Made by a program: the position numbers and the translations under genes. Shown here in pieces: positions 38,142-41,664 of a stretch of 41,664 bases of DNA. The stretch covers positions 1-41,664 of the forward strand of contig CAXMMT010000057.1 in the NCBI GenBank assembly GCA_964194555.1, in the 5' to 3' direction. Positions within the stretch are counted from its first letter, which is position 1. Each line of letters starts with the position of its first letter. Origin of the DNA: SZUA-217 sp964194555. Lineage in GTDB: Bacteria; Actinomycetota; Acidimicrobiia; Spongiisociales; ZC4RG35. The notes under the pieces were generated by a model. That model searched no databases. It saw only the letters and a program-made list of their open reading frames with translations, and was not told where the DNA came from.

Positions 38142-39358
38142 CGATGACCACATCAACATTGTTCGACGATTTGGTGGAGGGTGCACCACCTAAAAACGGC
38201 TGGTTTGGCGCCTACGGAGGACGGTTCGTACCAGAGACACTGATGGAGATCCTCCAACGTTTGGAGGTCCGGGCGATCGAACTACTCGCAGATTCTGGGT
38301 TTCGCTCCGAACTCGAAGCGGAACAACGCGACTTCATCGGTCGACCTACCGCTTTGACCCCGGCGCCGGCCCTCGGTGAGCGTTGGGGAGCGGAAGTGTT
38401 CCTAAAACGGGAGGACCTGTGTCATACAGGGGCTCACAAAATCAACAATGCGATCGGTCAGGCCCTGATTGCCCGACGTTTGGGTGTTGATCGTATTGTG
38501 GCTGAAACCGGCGCTGGTCAACACGGTGTCGCCACCGCGGCGGCATCGGCCCGGGTTGGTCTTCCCTGCACGATCTACATGGGTGCCGTCGACGCCCGGC
38601 GTCAGAAACCAAATCTGGAGCGTATGAAGCTTCTGGGTGCTGATGTTGTCATTGTCGAAGCCGGGGACCAGACATTGCGTGCTGCCATTGATGAGGCATT
38701 TCGGGCGTGGGTAGTTGATCCTGAGAGCACTTACTACCTTTTGGGTTCTGTCGTCGGACCGCACCCCTATCCGTGGATGGTCAGAGAGTTCCAGTCGGTG
38801 ATCGGCAACGAAGCCCGGGCGCAGTTCGTGGGTCTAGGCATTGGTCTTCCCGACGTTGCCGTTGCCTGTGTTGGAGGGGGATCTAATGCCATCGGTCTCT
38901 TCAGAGGGTTTCTCGCGGATTCAAATGTGGATCTTCTTGGTATCGAAGCCGGCGGCCGAGGCGGCCAGAATGACCCGCATTCGGCGACGCTGGGTTCCGG
39001 GACCACGGGCGTGCTCCATGGAGCGATGACGCCCCTCCTCCAGGATGAGCACGGCCAAGTGCTGGATACCCATTCGCTGGCGCCCGGTCTCGACTATCCG
39101 GGAGTTGGCCCCGAGCACGCAGTATTGCGTGATTTGGGTCGGGCCCACTATGAGTCGGCAACAGACGACGAAGCACTAGATGCGCTCCACGAGTGCAGTT
39201 CTCAGGAGGGGATACTCCCTGCTCTCGAATCGTCCCACGCGCTCGCCGGGGCGAAACGATGGGCACGCAAGCACCCCGGCCGTCGGATCGTCGTTGGGCT
39301 TTCCGGGCGAGGAGACAAAGACATCCAACTTCTTACCAACACGGTGTCCCATGGTTGA
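38138..39358 (+). CDS. trpB: Tryptophan synthase beta chain
   Basis: TrpB condenses indole and Ser on PLP. The 406-aa type-1 enzyme has WFGAYGGRFVPETLM, the PLP Lys in KREDLCHTGAHKINNAIGQA, AETGAGQHGVATA (Glu109-type catalytic acid), GRRQKPN-like DARRQKPNLERM and CVGGGSNAIGLFRGF for the phosphate of PLP. GTG at 38138 or ATG at 38144 may start it. It overlaps trpA by 8 nt, as expected for stoichiometric alpha2beta2 assembly. Confidence 0.95.
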   Translation: MTMTTSTLFDDLVEGAPPKNGWFGAYGGRFVPETLMEILQRLEVRAIELLADSGFRSELEAEQRDFIGRPTALTPAPALGERWGAEVFLKREDLCHTGAHKINNAIGQALIARRLGVDRIVAETGAGQHGVATAAASARVGLPCTIYMGAVDARRQKPNLERMKLLGADVVIVEAGDQTLRAAIDEAFRAWVVDPESTYYLLGSVVGPHPYPWMVREFQSVIGNEARAQFVGLGIGLPDVAVACVGGGSNAIGLFRGFLADSNVDLLGIEAGGRGGQNDPHSATLGSGTTGVLHGAMTPLLQDEHGQVLDTHSLAPGLDYPGVGPEHAVLRDLGRAHYESATDDEALDALHECSSQEGILPALESSHALAGAKRWARKHPGRRIVVGLSGRGDKDIQLLTNTVSHG

Positions 39359-40130
39359 TTCGTATGGAGCAACGGAGATAACCAGGGCCGTTCGGGAGCC
39401 AACAGGTGTAGCAGTCTGCGTGTATATCACGGCCGGTTATCCAACACTCGAAGCGTTTCCCTCGATCCTCGAATCGGTGTCCCGATCGGCTGATCTCGTT
39501 GAGATCGGTGTGCCGTTCACAGATCCAATGGCAGATGGTTTGACTATCCAGCAAGCGAGCCACCAGGCCTTGGACAACGGTGTAACCCTCGAGTGGATCT
39601 TCGAGATCCTCGGCAACACAGATGTTTCAGCAACGCATCTGCTGATGGGGTATTACAACCCGTTTCTCGCTTTCGGGTTGGATCGGCTCGGCCAAGCCAT
39701 GGCCGACTCGAAAACTTCGGGGCTGATCGTCCCCGACCTTCCACTCGAGGAGAGTGGCCCGCTGCGTGACGTGTGCGAACCGTTCGGACTCGCTCTTGTC
39801 CAGTTGGTGACCCCCGCCACGTCCTCGCAGCGTCTTGGGCAGATTGCAAGTGCCGGAGCCGGGTTCATGTACGCCGTGACAACCACAGGTGTAACCGGTG
39901 GTCAGGCTCGGCTTTCCGTCGAGGCTCTGCAATATCTGGACCGGGTCCGTGCAGTCTCTGACCTCCCTGTTCTTGCCGGGTTCGGCGTTCGCAATCAGGC
40001 TCAGGTTGCTGTTCTGGCACCTCACGTTGATGGGGTTGTCATCGGTAGCGCGCTGACTGAGGCCATCGACCGCGGTGAAGATCCGGGCGCGTTCATCGAC
40101 GAACTTCGGATTTCCGGAGTCCCGGCATGA
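39351..40130 (+). CDS. trpA: Tryptophan synthase alpha chain
   Basis: TrpA releases indole from indole-glycerol phosphate and channels it to TrpB. From the ATG at 39351 it has 260 aa. Catalytic Glu is in VEIGVPFTDPMADGLTIQQA (which also has the catalytic Asp); LLMGYYNPFLAFG, GLIVPDLPLEES, LVTPATSSQRL, YAVTTTGVTG and AGFGVRNQAQV form the phosphate site. An open frame extends upstream to 39180 inside trpB and is not used. Overlaps trpB by 8 nt and the DAHP synthase gene by ATGA. Confidence 0.94.
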   Translation: MVDSYGATEITRAVREPTGVAVCVYITAGYPTLEAFPSILESVSRSADLVEIGVPFTDPMADGLTIQQASHQALDNGVTLEWIFEILGNTDVSATHLLMGYYNPFLAFGLDRLGQAMADSKTSGLIVPDLPLEESGPLRDVCEPFGLALVQLVTPATSSQRLGQIASAGAGFMYAVTTTGVTGGQARLSVEALQYLDRVRAVSDLPVLAGFGVRNQAQVAVLAPHVDGVVIGSALTEAIDRGEDPGAFIDELRISGVPA

Positions 40131-41179
40131 TCGTGGTGCTCGGCTCCGGGTGCTCCCTGAAGGAGAAGGCAAGCGTCGTCAGATTCATCGAAAGTCGAGG
40201 GGGCCGGTTACTGGTCAGCGAGATCGGTGACGAGACACACATCGGGCTGATCGGCGCCGAGGCGGAGGCTATTGCCGGAGAAATCGAATCGATGCCCGGA
40301 GTCACAGGATTGCGCTCAGTGGCCGCTCCTTATCCTCAGGTTTCCCGAGAACACAACCCTGAATCCTCTGAGGTCCGGGTAGGCGACGTGCGTATCGGCG
40401 GCACTGAGGTGGTGGTAATGGCCGGTCCGTGTGCCATAGAGGATGGCGAACAGCTCGCTGCGATTGGAGAAGCTGTGACCCAATCCGGTGCGCGAATGCT
40501 GCGTGGCGGAGCCTTCAAGCCCCGCAGCTCGCCATATAGTTTCCAGGGTCTCGGAGAAGAGGCTCTTGCGCTCCTGGCCGTCGTGCGCGAACAGACCGGC
40601 CTGCCTGTCGTCACCGAGGTGGTTGCACCCGAGGACGTTGAACTGGTTGCTCGATACGCCGACATGCTCCAGATCGGCGCCCGCAACATGCAGAACTTCC
40701 GATTGCTTTCCGAAGTCGGGGCCCATGATCTCCCGGTGTTGTTAAAAAGGGGAATCTCGTCGACCGTCGAAGAGCTCTTGCTCGCAGCCGAATATGTCGT
40801 GGCGGCAGGAAACCCGCGCGTCGTTCTTTGCGAACGTGGGATCAGGACTTTCGAGACCGTCACTCGAAACACTCTCGATGTAAGTGCCGTTCCGGTGTTG
40901 AAACAAAAGACCCATCTGCCGGTCATCGTCGACCCGAGCCACGCGGCAGGGGAGAGGTGGCTAGTACCGCATCTGGCCAGATCGGCAGTCGCAGCCGGAG
41001 CGGATGGGATCATCGTCGAAGTTCACAACGACCCGGAATCGGCATTGTCCGACGGCCAGCAAAGTCTCACACTGGAAGGGTTCGACACGATGATGGCCCA
41101 ACTTAGGCGGATTGCCGGTGCCGTCGACCGTCAAATAGCACCTCCAAGAGACGTGGGGGACGACCCACTGGAGGTGTAG
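40127..41179 (+). CDS. aroF: 3-deoxy-7-phosphoheptulonate synthase (type I-beta)
   Basis: DAHP synthase makes the first shikimate-pathway intermediate from PEP and erythrose-4-phosphate. The 350-aa protein has an N-terminal ferredoxin-like (FYDL-type) regulatory domain (about 1-70) and the catalytic barrel with VVVMAGPCAIEDGEQL, RGGAFKPRSSPYSFQGLG, LQIGARNMQNF, VLLKRGISSTVEE, LCERGIRTFE and IVDPSHAAGER. The N-terminal domain in Thermotoga relatives gives feedback inhibition by Tyr or Phe. It is the last gene of the trp operon (ATGA overlap with trpA), so chorismate input is tied to Trp demand. Confidence 0.94.
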   Translation: MIVVLGSGCSLKEKASVVRFIESRGGRLLVSEIGDETHIGLIGAEAEAIAGEIESMPGVTGLRSVAAPYPQVSREHNPESSEVRVGDVRIGGTEVVVMAGPCAIEDGEQLAAIGEAVTQSGARMLRGGAFKPRSSPYSFQGLGEEALALLAVVREQTGLPVVTEVVAPEDVELVARYADMLQIGARNMQNFRLLSEVGAHDLPVLLKRGISSTVEELLLAAEYVVAAGNPRVVLCERGIRTFETVTRNTLDVSAVPVLKQKTHLPVIVDPSHAAGERWLVPHLARSAVAAGADGIIVEVHNDPESALSDGQQSLTLEGFDTMMAQLRRIAGAVDRQIAPPRDVGDDPLEV

Positions 41180-41259
41180 CACTGACGCTGCTCAGGACGC
41201 TCGATCTGGGCCTGGGTGATGCAGTCTGCGATACAGAGTCGTTCATGCAGAATAGATGC

Positions 41260-41496
41260 ATGGTGAAGTCGATAACCATTCGGAATGTTCCAGACCAGAC
41301 TCGTGATGAGTTGGCTGCTCGGGCCGCGCGCAGTGGCCGATCACTTCAGGAGTACTTGCGAGCCGAGATGATCGAACTCGCCCGCAAAACCGATATTGAT
41401 ACCTTGCTCTCGCGGCTGGATCAGCGAAAGCGAGCAACCCGATCGAGCTTGTCGGTAGATAAGATCCTCCAGTATCGCAACGAAGATCGCCGATGA
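41260..41496 (+). CDS. FitA/VapB-like antitoxin
   Basis: A 78-aa ribbon-helix-helix protein: SITIRNVPDQTRDELAARAARSGRSLQEYLRAEMIELA is the FitA/VapB-type N-terminal DNA-binding part, followed by a charged toxin-binding tail. The ATG at 41260 is preferred to one at 41245. A VapC-like start codon overlaps its stop (ATGA at 41493), but no full PIN domain follows, so it may be an orphan. Confidence 0.78.
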   Translation: MVKSITIRNVPDQTRDELAARAARSGRSLQEYLRAEMIELARKTDIDTLLSRLDQRKRATRSSLSVDKILQYRNEDRR

Positions 41497-41663
41497 AGAT
41501 TCTGGACGCGTTAGTGGTGGTCGCGGGCTCTAGGGATCAGCGTTGTCGCTCCAATCTAAGGTGTTCTATCGGTTCTGGACCGCACCAAGAGGTGATGTCC
41601 ACCTCAATGACGACGAACGAGGCCGCAAAGCGTTGTGTGTTGGGGAAAGGCTTCTGGAGGTGA
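41493..41663 (+). pseudogene. Possible VapC (PIN-domain) toxin remnant
   Basis: The ATG at 41493 overlaps the antitoxin stop by 4 nt and encodes KILDALVVVAG, similar to the first PIN strand (VxDASVVVA), including the Asp. After about 13 codons the similarity ends, and the frame closes at 41663 with 56 codons, far below the usual 120-140. Residual similarity is short, so this could be chance. Confidence 0.35.
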
Positions 41664-41664
41664 A
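41543..41664 (+). CDS. Possible start of an unidentified protein, truncated by window edge
   Basis: From the TTG at 41543 a frame open to the window end encodes SLQSKVFYRFWTAPRGDVHL, then NDDERGRKALCVGERLLEV, a composition typical of real protein. An in-frame TAG lies 12 nt upstream. I do not recognise it and the N-terminus is uncertain (a GTG also lies in frame at 41561-41563). It overlaps the VapC-like frame, which would be non-coding if this gene is real. Confidence 0.35.
   Translation, partial: MSLQSKVFYRFWTAPRGDVHLNDDERGRKALCVGERLLEV

Noticed and set aside
1..41664. CRISPR arrays, prophage modules, rRNA or replication origin
   Set aside because: No evenly spaced direct repeats, phage structural genes, rRNA motifs or origin boxes were seen.

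Overview
The window looks like a chromosomal segment of an actinobacterium, possibly an Acidimicrobiia-like lineage rather than a classical mycobacterium or streptomycete. The evidence is a WhiB-family iron-sulfur regulator, a bacterial proteasome activator (Bpa), a CofC/FbiD-type F420 biosynthesis gene, a mycobacterial-type three-gene succinate dehydrogenase, a minimal actinobacterial Tad pilus locus and dense, moderately high-GC coding. A dedicated trpF is present, whereas many Actinobacteria use PriA instead. The taxon is inferred; no rRNA is present.

Layout. 0.1-3.6 kb: sdhC-sdhA-sdhB on the minus strand, divergent from whiB. 3.9-5.9 kb: bpa, a membrane protein, a small HTH protein and an unknown protein. 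5.9-12.2 kb: a Tad/Flp pilus operon (CpaB-like, TadZ-like, TadA, TadB, TadC, Flp pilin, three TadE/G-like pseudopilins), then a zinc alcohol dehydrogenase. 13.3-14.8 kb: tRNA-Gln(CTG) and tRNA-Glu(CTC), a frameshifted HNH nuclease with three zinc-finger repeats, and a CcdA/MazF-like toxin-antitoxin pair. 14.9-18.1 kb: ACC deaminase and a membrane pyrophosphatase. 18.2-25.1 kb: a decayed DUF1905 gene, a SnoaL-like protein, a tandem histidine phosphatase, a methyltransferase, a zinc-ribbon RNase HI, DUF2332, an SDR lacking its catalytic Tyr, and a cofC-glycerate kinase pair. 25.3-30.3 kb: DUF427, Usp, pgpA, ilvE, an unknown gene, an FAH-family gene, gltX and tRNA-Glu(TTC). 30.4-31.75 kb: an IS3-family element. 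31.96-33.4 kb: a B12-binding radical SAM gene. 33.5-41.2 kb: trpL-trpEGDCFBA-aroF. The right edge carries an antitoxin and a truncated gene.

Three findings stand out. First, the radical SAM gene seems to encode a selenoprotein: its apparent stop is an in-frame TGA followed by codons for A-E-P, giving a C-U-A-E-P tail, and a 7-bp hairpin with a G-initial loop (bacterial SECIS-like) lies 13 nt further on. Second, the trp operon has a compact ribosome-mediated attenuator: a 17-residue leader with three consecutive Trp codons, an antiterminator segment starting at the base after its stop codon, and an intrinsic terminator. A second hairpin then masks the trpE Shine-Dalgarno. All eight structural cistrons overlap by 4-8 nt. 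Third, many transcription-unit-leading genes have a TAGCCT-like hexamer 6-9 nt before the start codon and no Shine-Dalgarno, suggesting widespread leaderless transcription.

Accessory decay (HNH frameshift, DUF1905 stop and frameshift, transposase OrfA frameshift, orphan antitoxin) sits near tRNA genes and in gaps between intact housekeeping operons. No gene-free stretch exceeds 300 bases.
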